From the NCBI RefSeq assembly GCF_026627255.1, contig NZ_JAPNLM010000005.1, positions 62,001 through 126,000 of the forward strand: a stretch of 64,000 bases of DNA, in the 5' to 3' direction. The notes beneath the pieces were generated by a model. It ran no database searches. It had not been told where the DNA came from and worked only from the letters and a program-made list of their open reading frames with translations. The position numbers and the translations under genes are program-made. Below are positions 25,425-34,869 of the stretch, piece by piece. Position 1 is the stretch's first letter. The number at the start of each line of letters is the position of its first letter. Source of the DNA: Streptomyces antarcticus. Lineage in GTDB: Bacteria; Actinomycetota; Actinomycetes; Streptomycetales; Streptomycetaceae.

Positions 25425-27785
25425 TCAGTAGGGCCAGGACCAGTCGGCGACCTCCGGCAGGTCGGTTCCGTGGATGCGGATCCAGTCGTGGTGGCGGATC
25501 CGCTGGTCGGACATGCTCTGGCGCAGGGTCGCCGCCCGGCCGGCGAGGCCGGGGACGCGGTCGATGACGTCCATGACGAGCCGGTAGCGGTCGAGGTCGT
25601 TGCGCACGACCATGTCGAAGGGGGTGGTCGTGGTCCCGGATTCCTTGTAGCCGCGGACGTGCAGGTTCGGATGGCCGGTGCGTCGGTACGCGAGGCGGTG
25701 GATCAGCCACGGATAGCCGTGGTAGGCGAAGACGACCGGCCTGTCGGTGGTGAAGAGGGCGTCGTACTCCGTGTCGGTCATCCCGTGGGGATGCTCCTCC
25801 CGCGGCATCAGGCGGGCGATGTCGACGACGTTGACCACGCGCACGGCCAGCTCCGGGAGGTGCCGGCGCAGCAGGGCCGTGGCGGCGAGCACCTCCAGGG
25901 TCGGCACGTCTCCGGCGCAGGCCAGCACGACGTCGATCTCGCGGGCCCCGTCGTCCGTGCCGGCCCACTCCCAGATTCCCGCGCCCCGTGCCACGTGCGT
26001 GCGCGCTTCGTCCATGGACAGCCAGTCGTGGCAGGGCTGTTTGCCGGCGACGATCACGTTGACCTGGTCGCGGCTGCGCAGGGCGTGGTCGGCCACGGCG
26101 AGGAGGGTGTTGGCGTCCGGCGGCAGGTAGACGCGTACGACACCCGGGCTCTTGCTGAGGACGTGGTCGACGAAGCCGGGGGCCTGGTGGGAGAAGCCGT
26201 TGCTGTCCTGGCGCCAGACGTGCGAGGTGAGCAGGTAGTTCAGGGAGGCGATGGGCGCGCGCCAGCTCAGCTCGCGGGCGCTCCCCAGCCATTTGATGTG
26301 CTGGCCGACCATGGAGTCGACGATGTGGGCGAACGCCTCGTACGTGGAGAACAGGCCGTGGCGGCCGGTCAGGAGGTATCCCTCCAGCCAGCCCTGGCAC
26401 ACGTGCTCGGAGAGGATCTCCATGACCCTGCCGTCCCGGGACAGGTTCCGGTCGGTGGGTTCCGTCATGTCCTGCCAGGCCTTGCCCGTCACGTCGTACA
26501 GGTCGTCGAGGTGGTTGCTCGCGGTCTCGTCCGGTCCGACGACGCGGAAGTCCCGCCGTCCTGCCGTGTCCCGCATGATCTGCGCGAGGTAGCGGCCCAG
26601 GACGCGGGTCGGCTCGTGCAGGGTGCTTCCGGGCTTCTCCACGGGGACGGCGTGCCCGTCGAGACCGGGCAGCGGGAGCGAGCGCAGCAGCCGGCCGCCG
26701 TTGGCGTACGGGCTCGCGCCCAGGCGGCGTGCTCCCTCCGGTACGCAGGCCAGCACGGAGGCCGCGGGACGGCCACCGGCCTCGAAGAGCTCCTCCGGCC
26801 GGTAGGAACGCATCCAGCGCTCCAGCTGCTTCAGGTGTCCGGGGTCCTCACGGACCCCGGCGAGCGGCACCTGGTGTGCCCGCCAGGTGCCTTCGACCGG
26901 CTGACCGTCGACGGTCGCGGGCCCCGTCCAGCCCTTGGGGGTCCGCAGCACGATCATCGGCCAGCGTGCGCGCTCACCGCCCGGATCCGTACCCGCGGCC
27001 CGCGCTTCCCGCTGGATGGCGTGGATGCGGTCCAGGGCCTGATCCATGGCCCTGGCCATGGCCGGGTGGACGAGGGCGGGGTCGCTGCCGGAGACGTAGA
27101 GGGGGTCGTGCCCGTAGCCGCGCAGCAGCGCGTCGAGCTCCGCCTCGGGGATACGTGACAGCACGGTCGGGTTGGCGATCTTGTAGCCGTTGAGGTGCAG
27201 GACCGGCAGGACGGCGCCGTCGTGGACCGGGTCCAGGAACTTGTCGGAGTGCCAGGAGGCGGCCAGCGGCCCTGTCTCCGCCTCGCCGTCGCCGATGACG
27301 CAGGCCACCAGCAGGCCGGGGTGGTCGAAGGCGGCCCCGTAGGCGTGGGCCAGCGAATAGCCGAGCTCGCCGCCCTCGTGGATGGACCCGGGGGTCTCCG
27401 GCGCGACGTGACTCGGCACGCCGCCGGGGAAGGAGAACTGGCGGAACAGCTTGCGCATCCCGTCGGCGTCGCGGCCGATGTCCGGGTAGGTCTCGCTGTA
27501 CGTGCCCTCCAGCCAGGAGTTGGCGAGCACGGCCGCTCCGCCGTGGCCGGGCCCCCACACGCACAGGGCCTCCAGCGAACGCTCTTTGATCACCCGGTTG
27601 AGGTGGGTGTGGACGAAGTTCAGGCCGGGTGCGGTGCCCCAGTGGCCGAGCAGCCTGGGCTTGATGTGCTCCGGCCGCAGTGGCTCCGTGAGCAGCGGGT
27701 TGTCCAGGAGGTAGATCTGGCCGGCGGCCAGGTAGTTCGCGGCGCGCCAGTGCGCGTCCAGCTCCGCGATTCGGTACGTGGTCAT
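25425..27785 (-). CDS. xfp: Xylulose-5-phosphate/fructose-6-phosphate phosphoketolase
   Basis: A 786-aa thiamine-diphosphate enzyme splitting xylulose 5-phosphate (and/or fructose 6-phosphate) with phosphate to acetyl phosphate plus an aldose phosphate. The N-terminus has the diagnostic [32 protein letters not shown] and the GHGG loop. The TPP/Mg site is [20 protein letters not shown]. The C-terminal region retains KQPCHDWL and [17 protein letters not shown] typical of the family. The length equals that of known phosphoketolases. The ATG at 27785 has GGAG upstream. Acetyl phosphate production without NADH fits a low-oxygen role. Confidence 0.95.
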   Translation of the reverse strand: MTTYRIAELDAHWRAANYLAAGQIYLLDNPLLTEPLRPEHIKPRLLGHWGTAPGLNFVHTHLNRVIKERSLEALCVWGPGHGGAAVLANSWLEGTYSETYPDIGRDADGMRKLFRQFSFPGGVPSHVAPETPGSIHEGGELGYSLAHAYGAAFDHPGLLVACVIGDGEAETGPLAASWHSDKFLDPVHDGAVLPVLHLNGYKIANPTVLSRIPEAELDALLRGYGHDPLYVSGSDPALVHPAMARAMDQALDRIHAIQREARAAGTDPGGERARWPMIVLRTPKGWTGPATVDGQPVEGTWRAHQVPLAGVREDPGHLKQLERWMRSYRPEELFEAGGRPAASVLACVPEGARRLGASPYANGGRLLRSLPLPGLDGHAVPVEKPGSTLHEPTRVLGRYLAQIMRDTAGRRDFRVVGPDETASNHLDDLYDVTGKAWQDMTEPTDRNLSRDGRVMEILSEHVCQGWLEGYLLTGRHGLFSTYEAFAHIVDSMVGQHIKWLGSARELSWRAPIASLNYLLTSHVWRQDSNGFSHQAPGFVDHVLSKSPGVVRVYLPPDANTLLAVADHALRSRDQVNVIVAGKQPCHDWLSMDEARTHVARGAGIWEWAGTDDGAREIDVVLACAGDVPTLEVLAATALLRRHLPELAVRVVNVVDIARLMPREEHPHGMTDTEYDALFTTDRPVVFAYHGYPWLIHRLAYRRTGHPNLHVRGYKESGTTTTPFDMVVRNDLDRYRLVMDVIDRVPGLAGRAATLRQSMSDQRIRHHDWIRIHGTDLPEVADWSWPY

Positions 27786-28093
27786 GGGTGCTCCTTCGGA
27801 CCGCGGGCCGGGGCATGCGTCGGCTGAGCCGATGCTTGACACGCTGCTCTCGTGGGCCCGGGGCGGGAAGGGCAGGACCGGCCCCGGTATGAGGGCCGGT
27901 CGGCCCCTTCTGCGCGATCACCGTGGGGCGGAGTGTGGGCAGTCGGTCGTCCGCCGGTCACGTGCCACGGGGTCGGCTGCGGCCGCCACATCTGAGGGCG
28001 GGCTTCGGCGGTATGCCTGGAAGGGTGGCCAATTTGAGATGGTACGGGCTATTGGGGCGTTTCAGGGGTGCTGATCCCCAGGAGGCGCGCCAG
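27786..28093. promoter_or_regulatory. Divergent promoter region with paired GGGCC-type boxes
   Basis: This ~308-bp region between the phosphoketolase and DUF1003 genes holds GGGCAGGACCGGCCCC (27870-27885) and AGGGCCGGTCGGCCCCT (27892-27908), about 22 bp apart and 85-125 bp upstream of the phosphoketolase start. Nothing else is recognisable in it. Confidence 0.65.
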
Positions 28094-28516
28094 GTGAACG
28101 GAACCGAGACCGGGGCGCGGCATCATCCGATTGTTGTCGCACACCGTACGAGCCTGGCAGCCGATGTCCAGCTGCGTGTCGCTGACGCGATCACGAAGTT
28201 CGCCGGCTCCATGCCGTTCGTCTATCTCCACGCGGTCGCCTTCACCCTCTGGATGCTGTTCGTGGAGGCCAACCCCTGGCCGATGCTGACGCTCGCCGTC
28301 TCCCTGGAGGCGATCTTCCTGTCGACGTTCGTGATGATCGGCCAGAACCGTCAGGCGGTGTTCCAGCAGGCGAAGGCCGACCATGACTTCGTCCAGCAGG
28401 AGCTGGAACTCAAGACCAATACGGAACTGACCCGTGCCATACACGCGATGACCACGGAACTCCATCGCCGTCTGGTCCCCGAATTGGACCAGGGGAGCGG
28501 ACCTCTCGAACAGTGA
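28094..28516 (+). CDS. DUF1003 membrane protein
   Basis: A 140-aa protein with two membrane spans (FVYLHAVAFTLWMLFVEA and LTLAVSLEAIFLSTFVMIG) in the DUF1003 arrangement: LRVADAITKFAGSMPFVYLH before the first span, then NRQAVFQQAKADHDFVQQEL after the second. The GTG at 28094 follows AGGAGG. The function is unknown. It shares its promoter region with the divergent phosphoketolase. Confidence 0.85.
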   Translation: MNGTETGARHHPIVVAHRTSLAADVQLRVADAITKFAGSMPFVYLHAVAFTLWMLFVEANPWPMLTLAVSLEAIFLSTFVMIGQNRQAVFQQAKADHDFVQQELELKTNTELTRAIHAMTTELHRRLVPELDQGSGPLEQ

Positions 28517-28546
28517 AGGTGCCCGAGGTCCGCGCTCCGCGGAAGC

Positions 28547-28582
28547 GGGCCGGGCGGGCCCCGGGAGGGGGCCGACCGGCCC
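28547..28582. promoter_or_regulatory. Pair of GGGCC-type boxes upstream of XRE-PNPOx operon
   Basis: GGGCCGGGCGGGCCCC (28547-28562) and GGGGGCCGACCGGCCC (28567-28582), about 20 bp apart, 90-125 bp upstream of the XRE-PNPOx start. Confidence 0.6.
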
Positions 28583-28671
28583 TGGCCACGCGCTGGCAGC
28601 GGGTACAGCCTGAGGTAGACGCCCACGGGACCCTCCTGTACCGGCTTCGACATGGCAAGGGTGTGACGATC

Positions 28672-29352
28672 ATGGGAAAGACCGCAGCAGATCCGTCTCC
28701 GATCGAGGTTCCCGCTGCCCGCGGCGACCTCGGACGGCGCGTGACCGCCCGCCGCGAAGAGCTGGGGATCACGCGCGAAGAACTCGCGGAACGCTGCGGG
28801 GCGGCCGCGTCGTACATCGCCTACGTGGAGGAACGGGCGGCGGCGCCCAGCATGGCCATGCTCGTGGGTCTCGCGGACGGCCTGGGCACCACCGTTTCCG
28901 AGCTGACCGGGAGAACGGCCGACAGTCCCCCCGGCATGGGGACCGCGATGCGTGATTCCGAGCTGACCGTGCTGAGTGAGGCCGAGTGCCACCGCCTGCT
29001 CTCCACCCACGGCATCGGCCGGGTCGGGTTCTCCGGCCTGGAAGGACTTGCCGTCTTCCCCGTCAACTACGTCGTTGTGGGAGACGAGATCGCGTTCCGC
29101 ACGGCAGCCAACTCGCGGCTCGCCGAGGCAGCCGGGACCGAGGTCGCCTTCGAAGTGGACCACATCGACGACGCGATGCGAGAAGGCTGGAGCGTCATGG
29201 CCGTCGGCGAGTTGTCCGGGGTCACGGACGGGGCGCGCGTCAGCCACCTGTTCTCGGTCGCCCGCTCGCTCCCCTGGGCCGGAGGCCCCCGCACGCACTG
29301 GATGTCCATCACCCCCACCCGGATCAGCGGCCGCCGTGCGCGATCCGCGTGA
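28672..29352 (+). CDS. XRE helix-turn-helix fused to PNPOx-like flavin-binding domain
   Basis: A 226-aa two-domain protein. Residues ~18-80 are an XRE HTH (LGRRVTARREELGITREELA, then ERCGAAASYIAYVEERAAAP). Residues ~95-220 are a pyridoxamine-5-phosphate-oxidase-like split barrel with HGIGRVGFSGLEGLAVFPVN and FEVDHIDDAMREGWSVMAVG. The PNPOx fold binds FMN or F420, so redox or flavin sensing is likely (inference). The ATG at 28672 is the best start; a GTG at 28663 is possible. Its stop overlaps the following GTG (GTGA), making it the first gene of a three-gene operon. Confidence 0.85.
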   Translation: MGKTAADPSPIEVPAARGDLGRRVTARREELGITREELAERCGAAASYIAYVEERAAAPSMAMLVGLADGLGTTVSELTGRTADSPPGMGTAMRDSELTVLSEAECHRLLSTHGIGRVGFSGLEGLAVFPVNYVVVGDEIAFRTAANSRLAEAAGTEVAFEVDHIDDAMREGWSVMAVGELSGVTDGARVSHLFSVARSLPWAGGPRTHWMSITPTRISGRRARSA

Positions 29353-30104
29353 GCGCGCTACGTGCCGTCGTGTTCGACACCGACGGGGTACTGCTCGACT
29401 CGGCACGGCTGCACGCCGCGGCCTGGAAGACCGCCTTCGACAGCTGTCTGGACGCCTGGGCCTCATCCGGGAAGGGACGGCAGCCGCCCTTCGACGCGGA
29501 TCGTGAGTACCGCCAGTGGGTCGACGGCAAGCCTCGGCTGGACGGAGCGGCCTCCTTCCTGAACGCGCGCGGCATCGACCTGCCGACCGGCAGCCCCGAC
29601 AGCGCCCCGGGCGCGGACACGGTCTGGGCGGTCGCGGCGCGCAAGGAGTCGGAGTTCGTACGCACCCTGGAAGCCGGGACCGTCGAGGCCTTCGCCGACG
29701 TCGCTCCGGCGCTCGCCCGGCTGCGGGCACACGGCGTGGGCCGCGCCGCCGTATCGGCCTCGCGGCACGCCCGGCCACTTCTCGGATCAGCTTCCCTCCT
29801 GGGCTTCTTCGACGTGGTCGTGGACGGCACGGACGCTGCCCGACTGGGACTGGCCGGCAAACCGGACCCCTCCCTGTTCCTCGAAGCGGCAGCACGGCTC
29901 GGGGTGGAACCCGCCCGCTGCGTGGTGGTGGAAGACGCCCTCGCGGGTGTCGAAGCAGGCCGGCGCGGCCACTTCGGCCTCGTCGTCGGCCTCGACCGGA
30001 CGACGAGCCCCACCACCGCGCGGGCACTGCGGGACCGCGGGGCGGGCCTGGTCGCCGCCGAACTCCTCGCCGTCGCCGACACCGTCAGCGGGGCAGGACC
30101 GTGA
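29349..30104 (+). CDS. HAD phosphatase, beta-phosphoglucomutase-like
   Basis: A 251-aa HAD protein. Motif I VVFDTDGVLLDSARLH has the DxDG form of the beta-phosphoglucomutase group. It has SASRHARPLL for motif II, AGKPDPSLFLEAA for the Lys motif and VVVEDALAGVEAGRRG for motif IV. It is translationally coupled on both sides by GTGA overlaps, upstream to XRE-PNPOx and downstream to the GH65 gene. Pairing with a GH65 phosphorylase strongly suggests conversion of beta-glucose 1-phosphate to glucose 6-phosphate. Confidence 0.88.
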   Translation: MSALRAVVFDTDGVLLDSARLHAAAWKTAFDSCLDAWASSGKGRQPPFDADREYRQWVDGKPRLDGAASFLNARGIDLPTGSPDSAPGADTVWAVAARKESEFVRTLEAGTVEAFADVAPALARLRAHGVGRAAVSASRHARPLLGSASLLGFFDVVVDGTDAARLGLAGKPDPSLFLEAAARLGVEPARCVVVEDALAGVEAGRRGHFGLVVGLDRTTSPTTARALRDRGAGLVAAELLAVADTVSGAGP

Positions 30105-32500
30105 CCGCCTCGTGGACGTGGGAGTACGGCCGTTACGAGCCCAAGACGGAGCGCCTCGTCGAGGCCCTGTGCACGCTGGGCAACGGCAGGTTCGCCACGC
30201 GCGGTGCGGCCCCCGAGGCCCCGGCGGGCCCCGTTCACTATCCCGCCACCTATGCCGCCGGCTGCTACAACCGGCTCACCTCGCACGTGGCCGGACAGCG
30301 GGTCGACAACGAAGACATGGTCAACCTGCCCAACTGGACGGTACTGCGGTACCGCTGCATCGCCGAGGACGGACTCCCCGGCGACTGGCTGACTCCCGAC
30401 GACCCCGGCATGCTGCACTACAAGGTGGTGCTCGACCTGCGCGCCGGGACACTCACCCGGCACATGCTCTTCCAGGACGGCCAAGGCCGCCGCCTCGGCG
30501 TCACCCACCTCCGGATCGTGCACATGGGGGACCCGTTCCTCGCAGCCCAGCGAACCACATTCCGCGCCTACGGCTGGAGCGGCCTGGTCGAAGTGGAATC
30601 AGGGCTCGACGGAGCGGTGACCAACGCGGGAGTGGACCGCTACAGCGGGCTCGACGGCCACCACCTCACCGAACACCGGACGGGCTTCGCACCGCACGGC
30701 CTCGCCTGGATCACCTGCCGCACCACCTCCTCCCGGATCGACATCGCCCTTGCGGCCAGGACGGTCACCCGACCCGGCGCACCCGTCGTGACGAGCCGCA
30801 CCGCGACAGGAACGGTCCAGACGTTCACGCTGCCCGTGGCCCCCCGACGATCCGCGACGCTGGTGAAGACCGCGGCCCTGTACACCTCCCTCGACAGGCC
30901 CGCCGGAGACCTCCTGGCGCGCGCGATGGCACACGCCTCACGGGCACCCGGATTCCCGGCACTGCTCACAGCACAGCACTCGGCCTGGGAACGGCTTTGG
31001 GAAGAAGGTGAGATCAGCGTCTCGGGGGAGAAGGGCCGGATCCTGCGCCTCCACCTCTTCCACGTGCTCCAGACGCTCTCCCCGCACACCGCTGAGCTGG
31101 ACGTGGGCGTCCCCGCACGGGGGCTGCACGGCGAGGCCTACCGGGGCCACGTCTTCTGGGACGAACTCTTCGTCCTGCCCTACATCACCCTGCACTTCCC
31201 CGACGTGGCGCGGGCCCTGCTCATGTACCGCCACCGACGGCTGCCGGCCGCCCGCACCGCCGCCCGGCAAGCCGGGCAGAGCGGGGCCATGTTCCCCTGG
31301 CAGAGCGGAAGCTCGGGACAGGAGGAGAGCCAGGCCCTGCACCTCAATCCCCGCTCGGGCCGCTGGCTGCCCGACCACTCACACCTGCAGCACCACGTCG
31401 GCTCCGCGATCGCCCTGAACCTCTGCCGGTACGGCCGCGCCACCGGGGACACCGGCTTCCTCCACGGCCCCGGCGCCGAACTCCTCCTGGAGATCGCCGC
31501 CTTCTGGGCCGCAGCCGCCTCCTACGACCCGGAACGAAAGCGGTACCACATCCGCGGTGTGCTCGGCCCGGACGAGTACCACGACGCCTATCCGGATGCC
31601 GCGAATCCCGGAATCGACGACAACGCCTACACCAACGTGATGGCCGCCTGGGTCATCCAGCAGGGGCTCGAACTGCTCGACGAGCTGCCCCCGGCGCGCC
31701 GGACGGAGCTGACCGGCGGCCTGACCCTGGACCGCGCCGCGCTGGAGCACTGGGACGAGGTGTCCCGCCGCCTGTACGTCCCGTTCCACCGAGGCGTCAT
31801 CAGCCAGTTCGAGGGGTACGGAGACCTGGCCGAGCTGGACTGGAAGGCCTACCGCGCCCGCTACCGCGACGTCCGCCGGCTCGACCGGATCCTCGAATCC
31901 GAAGGGGACACGGTCAACCGCTACCAGGCATCGAAACAGGCCGACGTGATCATGCTCGGCTACCTCTTCCGGCCCGCCGAGCTGTACGGCCTCTTCGACC
32001 GGCTCGGCTACCGGCTGGACGACGCGACCTGGCGGGCCACCGTCGCGTACTACCTGCCGCGCACCAGCCACGGATCGACGCTCAGCAGCCTCGTGCACGG
32101 CTGGGTGCTGGCCCGGCAGAAGGAGCCCGACGCCTGGAAGCACTGCGAGGAGGCGCTCCTGGGCGATGTGACCGACATCCAGGGCGGAACCACCGGTGAG
32201 GGCATCCACCTGGGTGCCATGGCCGGCACCCTCGACCTCGCGGAGCGAGGCGTCACAGGCCTGGAGACCGGCCCCGCCGGCCTGTACGTCGAACCCGTCC
32301 CCCTGGGGCAGATCGAGCCCGTCTCCTTCACGCTCTGCCACCGGGGGCACCGCGGCGTCCGCATCCGGCTGCTCCCCGGCAGGCTCGGCATCACCGTGCC
32401 GCAATCTCTTGAGGGTCCCGTGAACCTCGTGCTGCCGGGGGAAAACGCCGTCGCGGCGGCGGCCGGAGACGAGCACTGGTTCCGTCTCCCGTCGGACTGA
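30101..32500 (+). CDS. GH65-family glycoside phosphorylase/hydrolase
   Basis: A 799-aa protein with the three-domain GH65 layout: N-terminal beta-sandwich beginning ETLxNGRFATRG-like (LCTLGNGRFATRGAAPEA), an (alpha/alpha)6 barrel with HVFWDELFVLPYITLHFPDV, and the catalytic acid in VLGPDEYHDAYPD (Glu492). It continues with NAYTNVMAAWVI and KQADVIMLGYLF, and the phosphate-site region has HGSTLSSLVHG. GH65 enzymes phosphorolyse trehalose, maltose, kojibiose or nigerose to beta-glucose 1-phosphate. The coupled beta-PGM-like HAD favours phosphorolysis over hydrolysis. The exact disaccharide is not determinable. Confidence 0.9.
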   Translation: MTASWTWEYGRYEPKTERLVEALCTLGNGRFATRGAAPEAPAGPVHYPATYAAGCYNRLTSHVAGQRVDNEDMVNLPNWTVLRYRCIAEDGLPGDWLTPDDPGMLHYKVVLDLRAGTLTRHMLFQDGQGRRLGVTHLRIVHMGDPFLAAQRTTFRAYGWSGLVEVESGLDGAVTNAGVDRYSGLDGHHLTEHRTGFAPHGLAWITCRTTSSRIDIALAARTVTRPGAPVVTSRTATGTVQTFTLPVAPRRSATLVKTAALYTSLDRPAGDLLARAMAHASRAPGFPALLTAQHSAWERLWEEGEISVSGEKGRILRLHLFHVLQTLSPHTAELDVGVPARGLHGEAYRGHVFWDELFVLPYITLHFPDVARALLMYRHRRLPAARTAARQAGQSGAMFPWQSGSSGQEESQALHLNPRSGRWLPDHSHLQHHVGSAIALNLCRYGRATGDTGFLHGPGAELLLEIAAFWAAAASYDPERKRYHIRGVLGPDEYHDAYPDAANPGIDDNAYTNVMAAWVIQQGLELLDELPPARRTELTGGLTLDRAALEHWDEVSRRLYVPFHRGVISQFEGYGDLAELDWKAYRARYRDVRRLDRILESEGDTVNRYQASKQADVIMLGYLFRPAELYGLFDRLGYRLDDATWRATVAYYLPRTSHGSTLSSLVHGWVLARQKEPDAWKHCEEALLGDVTDIQGGTTGEGIHLGAMAGTLDLAERGVTGLETGPAGLYVEPVPLGQIEPVSFTLCHRGHRGVRIRLLPGRLGITVPQSLEGPVNLVLPGENAVAAAAGDEHWFRLPSD

Positions 32501-32544
32501 CCCCCGCACCACGGAAGTCCCCCTCCCGGACGCAACGACCCGTG

Positions 32545-32581
32545 AGGGCCGAACGGCCCCTACCAGGCTCCAGTGGCCCCT
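32545..32581. promoter_or_regulatory. Pair of GGGCC-type boxes upstream of flavodoxin remnant
   Basis: AGGGCCGAACGGCCCCT (32545-32561) and the weaker AGGCTCCAGTGGCCCCT (32565-32581), 20 bp apart and 90-125 bp upstream of the truncated flavodoxin gene. Confidence 0.6.
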
Positions 32582-32667
32582 GCGGCCGGCGCGGTCTCCG
32601 AGTGGACGGTGGAAGCACTCGGGCGCACCCCGTACGGGCTCGCATGAACGACCGAAGGAGGAGGCGC

Positions 32668-32877
32668 ATGAGCACGAAACGGGTTCTGGTCGTCTATGGC
32701 AGTAAGCACGGTGCGACGGCCGGGATCGCGGAGCAGATCGGAACGTCGCTGCGCGAGGACGGGATCGACGCGGTCGTGGCCCCGGCCGGCGAGGTCAGGG
32801 ACATCCGCGGATACGACGGCGTGGAACCCGGCTGGTCCGGACGGCTGCCCACCGAATCGGGAGCCGACGATGACTGA
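32668..32877 (+). pseudogene. Truncated flavodoxin-domain protein
   Basis: A 69-codon frame with an excellent ribosome site (AAGGAGGAGG). It starts MSTKRVLVVYGSKHGATAGI followed by AEQIGTSLREDGIDAVVAPA, the FMN-phosphate loop and first half of a flavodoxin/protoporphyrinogen-oxidase-type domain. After RGYDGVE the usual continuation (GGALYxGxW) is missing and the frame ends quickly in ESGADDD. About 100 residues are lost, so it is probably inactive, although expression signals are intact. Confidence 0.7.
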
Positions 32878-32912
32878 GGCCCTGGCGGGCGGAAAGCCCG
32901 CCAGGGCCTCAG
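32874..32912. terminator. Long perfect hairpin, probable bidirectional terminator
   Basis: CTGAGGCCCTGGCGGGC, loop GGAAA, GCCCGCCAGGGCCTCAG: a perfect 17-bp stem starting within the stop of the flavodoxin remnant and lying between convergent transcripts (the USP gene ends at 32950). There is no T-run, as is common for Streptomyces terminators. Confidence 0.85.
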
Positions 32913-32949
32913 CTGTTGTGCGGGCTGGAACGCCCCGACGTGCGGGGGG

Positions 32950-33825
32950 TCACTCGTGGGCGATGACGGCGACGGGCGCGGCGGCGTGGTGCAGGACCGC
33001 GTGGGTGATGGCGCCGATGTGAGTGCCGTATGCGGACCGCCTGATGCGCCTTCCGACCACGACGAGCGCGGCGTGGCGGGAGGCGTCCACCATCTGGATC
33101 GCGGGCTGGCCGATACGCACCTCGGGGGCGACTTCCACCGAAGGGTACTTCTCGCGCCACGGGCGGATCATGTCGTCCACAGCAGTGACCATCCCGCGAC
33201 CGATGTCCTCCTGGGCGCCGAAGCTGAGCACGGAGCCGTAGTCGATGACCGGCGGCGGTGCCCAGCCGTGGAGGACCTTCAGGACGCACCCACGTCGTGA
33301 TGCCTCATCGAAGGCGAAGGCGAGGAGCGCGTCACAAGGTCGGCCTGTGTCCACGCCCATCACGATCGGGCCGTCGGTACCGAGTTCCTTGTCGGGCGTT
33401 GCCGGGCCGTGGGGTTCTCTTACGAGGACCACCGGCTGATCGGCTGCGGCAACGGTGTCGGCGCCGACGGACCCGAGGAAGAAGCCGGCGATGCTGCCGA
33501 GTCCGCGGGAACCGAGGACCAGCATGTCCGAAGAGGCGGCCGCATGAGCCAGAGCCGTGGCCGGAATCCCCGACAGCCGGCGGGAGGTGACTTCCAGATC
33601 CGGATACAACCGCTTGATCTCCGCGGATGCCTCGCGCAGCAGCCCCTCCGCCCACTGGCGCTGGACCTCGGTGGTCGCGACGGTGAGAGGGGGCCGCTCC
33701 AACCACTCCTCCACGTGGACCAGAGCCAGCGGTACCCCTCGAAGGCCGGCTTCGCACGCGGCCCATCGGGCCGCCGCGACACTTTCGCGCGAGCCGTCGA
33801 GGCCGGCGGTCACAAGGTTGGCCAT
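32950..33825 (-). CDS. Tandem universal stress protein
   Basis: A 291-aa two-domain USP. The first domain opens NLVTAGLDGSRESVAAARWA and ends LGSRGLGSIAGFFLGSVGAD (G-2x-G-9x-G(S/T) loop). The second opens PIVMGVDTGRPCDALLAFAF and ends VGRRIRRSAYGTHIGAITHA, where the glycines of the ATP loop are altered. ATG with GGGAG upstream. It belongs to a different subgroup from the two USP pairs; a damaged paralogue follows at 34128-34803. Confidence 0.9.
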   Translation of the reverse strand: MANLVTAGLDGSRESVAAARWAACEAGLRGVPLALVHVEEWLERPPLTVATTEVQRQWAEGLLREASAEIKRLYPDLEVTSRRLSGIPATALAHAAASSDMLVLGSRGLGSIAGFFLGSVGADTVAAADQPVVLVREPHGPATPDKELGTDGPIVMGVDTGRPCDALLAFAFDEASRRGCVLKVLHGWAPPPVIDYGSVLSFGAQEDIGRGMVTAVDDMIRPWREKYPSVEVAPEVRIGQPAIQMVDASRHAALVVVGRRIRRSAYGTHIGAITHAVLHHAAAPVAVIAHE

Positions 33826-33887
33826 GGTGCCATCTCCCTCAGTTGACGTGTGAGTTCCAGACTCCGCCCCGGGCCACGGGTTTCGAG

Positions 33888-33924
33888 AGGGGCCGAGGGG
33901 ACCGTTGTGGAGCCGACCGGCCCC
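33888..33924. promoter_or_regulatory. Pair of GGGCC-type boxes upstream of USP
   Basis: AGGGGCCGAGGGGACC (33888-33903) and GGAGCCGACCGGCCCC (33909-33924), 21 bp apart, 60-100 bp upstream of the USP start at 33825. Confidence 0.65.
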
Positions 33925-34127
33925 TACCGGGCGACGTCCGGGGCGAGCGGCGGATCTTGACCGCCCAGGTCGAGTCGGAGGGGCCGGTAATCGTCCGCGA
34001 TGAGCGCCGCGTACGCGATGACGCGCAGCGCCCAGCGGTTGAGTCCGATCACCAGGTCGAACAGGTCACAGGTCGAACAGGTCGCGCGGGTACGCTCGAT
34101 GTCGAGGCGCGCCGGGTAACCGGGAGG

Positions 34128-34803
34128 TCAGTCGTGGGCGAGTACGGCGACCGGCGCGGCCGTGTGGTGGAGGACGGCGTGGGCGACCGGGCCGAGGTGT
34201 GTACCCATGGGCGAGCGGCGGATGCGGCGTCCGATGACGACGAGGTCCGCGCCCGTGGTGGCCTGGACGAGCTCCCGTCCCGCTGATCCGATGAACGTCT
34301 TCTCCTCAAGCCGCACGTCCGGGAACTTCAGCCGCCACGGCATGAGCATGTCGTCGAGCATCTGGGCAACGGTGCGGTCGACCTCGCGCGCGACAGAGGG
34401 CCTGAGGACGGGTGAGTAGCCGGATGCGGAAGGGAGCTTCCAGCTGTGCACTGCCCGCAGCGCGCAGTCGCGGCGTGAGGCTTCCTCGAAAGCGAAGGCC
34501 AGGACCCTGTCGCAGGCCTGGTGGATGTCGACGCCCACGACGATCTCGCCGTACGGGGTGGAGGCCGCGTTCCCCCCCGTCGTCTTCCGCCCGTACGAGG
34601 ACGACGGGTGTCTCGGTGACCTCGTCGGCCCAACGGTCGCGCGTCCCGGGATCCCGCTCGGGTATCAGCGTGCCCGAGGACCAGTCCTCGGCGTGGACGA
34701 TCCGCAGCGGGGCCTGCCGGAGCGTGGCCTCGCGGGCTGCCCAGCGGGCTGCGGAAAGGCTCGCGGAGGTGCCGTCGACTCCGACAGATACGTGGTGGTT
34801 CAT
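34128..34803 (-). pseudogene. Universal stress protein with internal deletion and frameshift
   Basis: The N-terminus (ATG at 34803, GGAG upstream) reads HHVSVGVDGTSASLSAARWA as in the USP next door. After RDRWADEV about 80 residues of domain 1 are missing and it rejoins at TETPVVLVRAEDDGG. A run of seven C on the plus strand (34572-34578) then throws the frame. With six, it would continue NAASTPYGEIVVGVD into the intact second domain, which ends VGRRIRRSPMGTHLGPVAHA. The extra base could be a sequencing error; the deletion would remain. Confidence 0.8.
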
Positions 34804-34869
34804 GATGGTGAACTCCTCAGGCTGCGCGGAGCACTTCGCCGGCACCAGGTGATGGGGTGCGCTCCGCGC

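Noticed and set aside
24733..26400. Upstream extension of the response regulator to a 785-residue protein
   Set aside because: Everything before the ATG at 24732 is Arg/Pro-rich antisense of other genes; the receiver domain begins right after that ATG.
24720..27158. 812-codon plus-strand frame opposite the phosphoketolase
   Set aside because: It is the reverse-complement shadow of a well-recognised enzyme.
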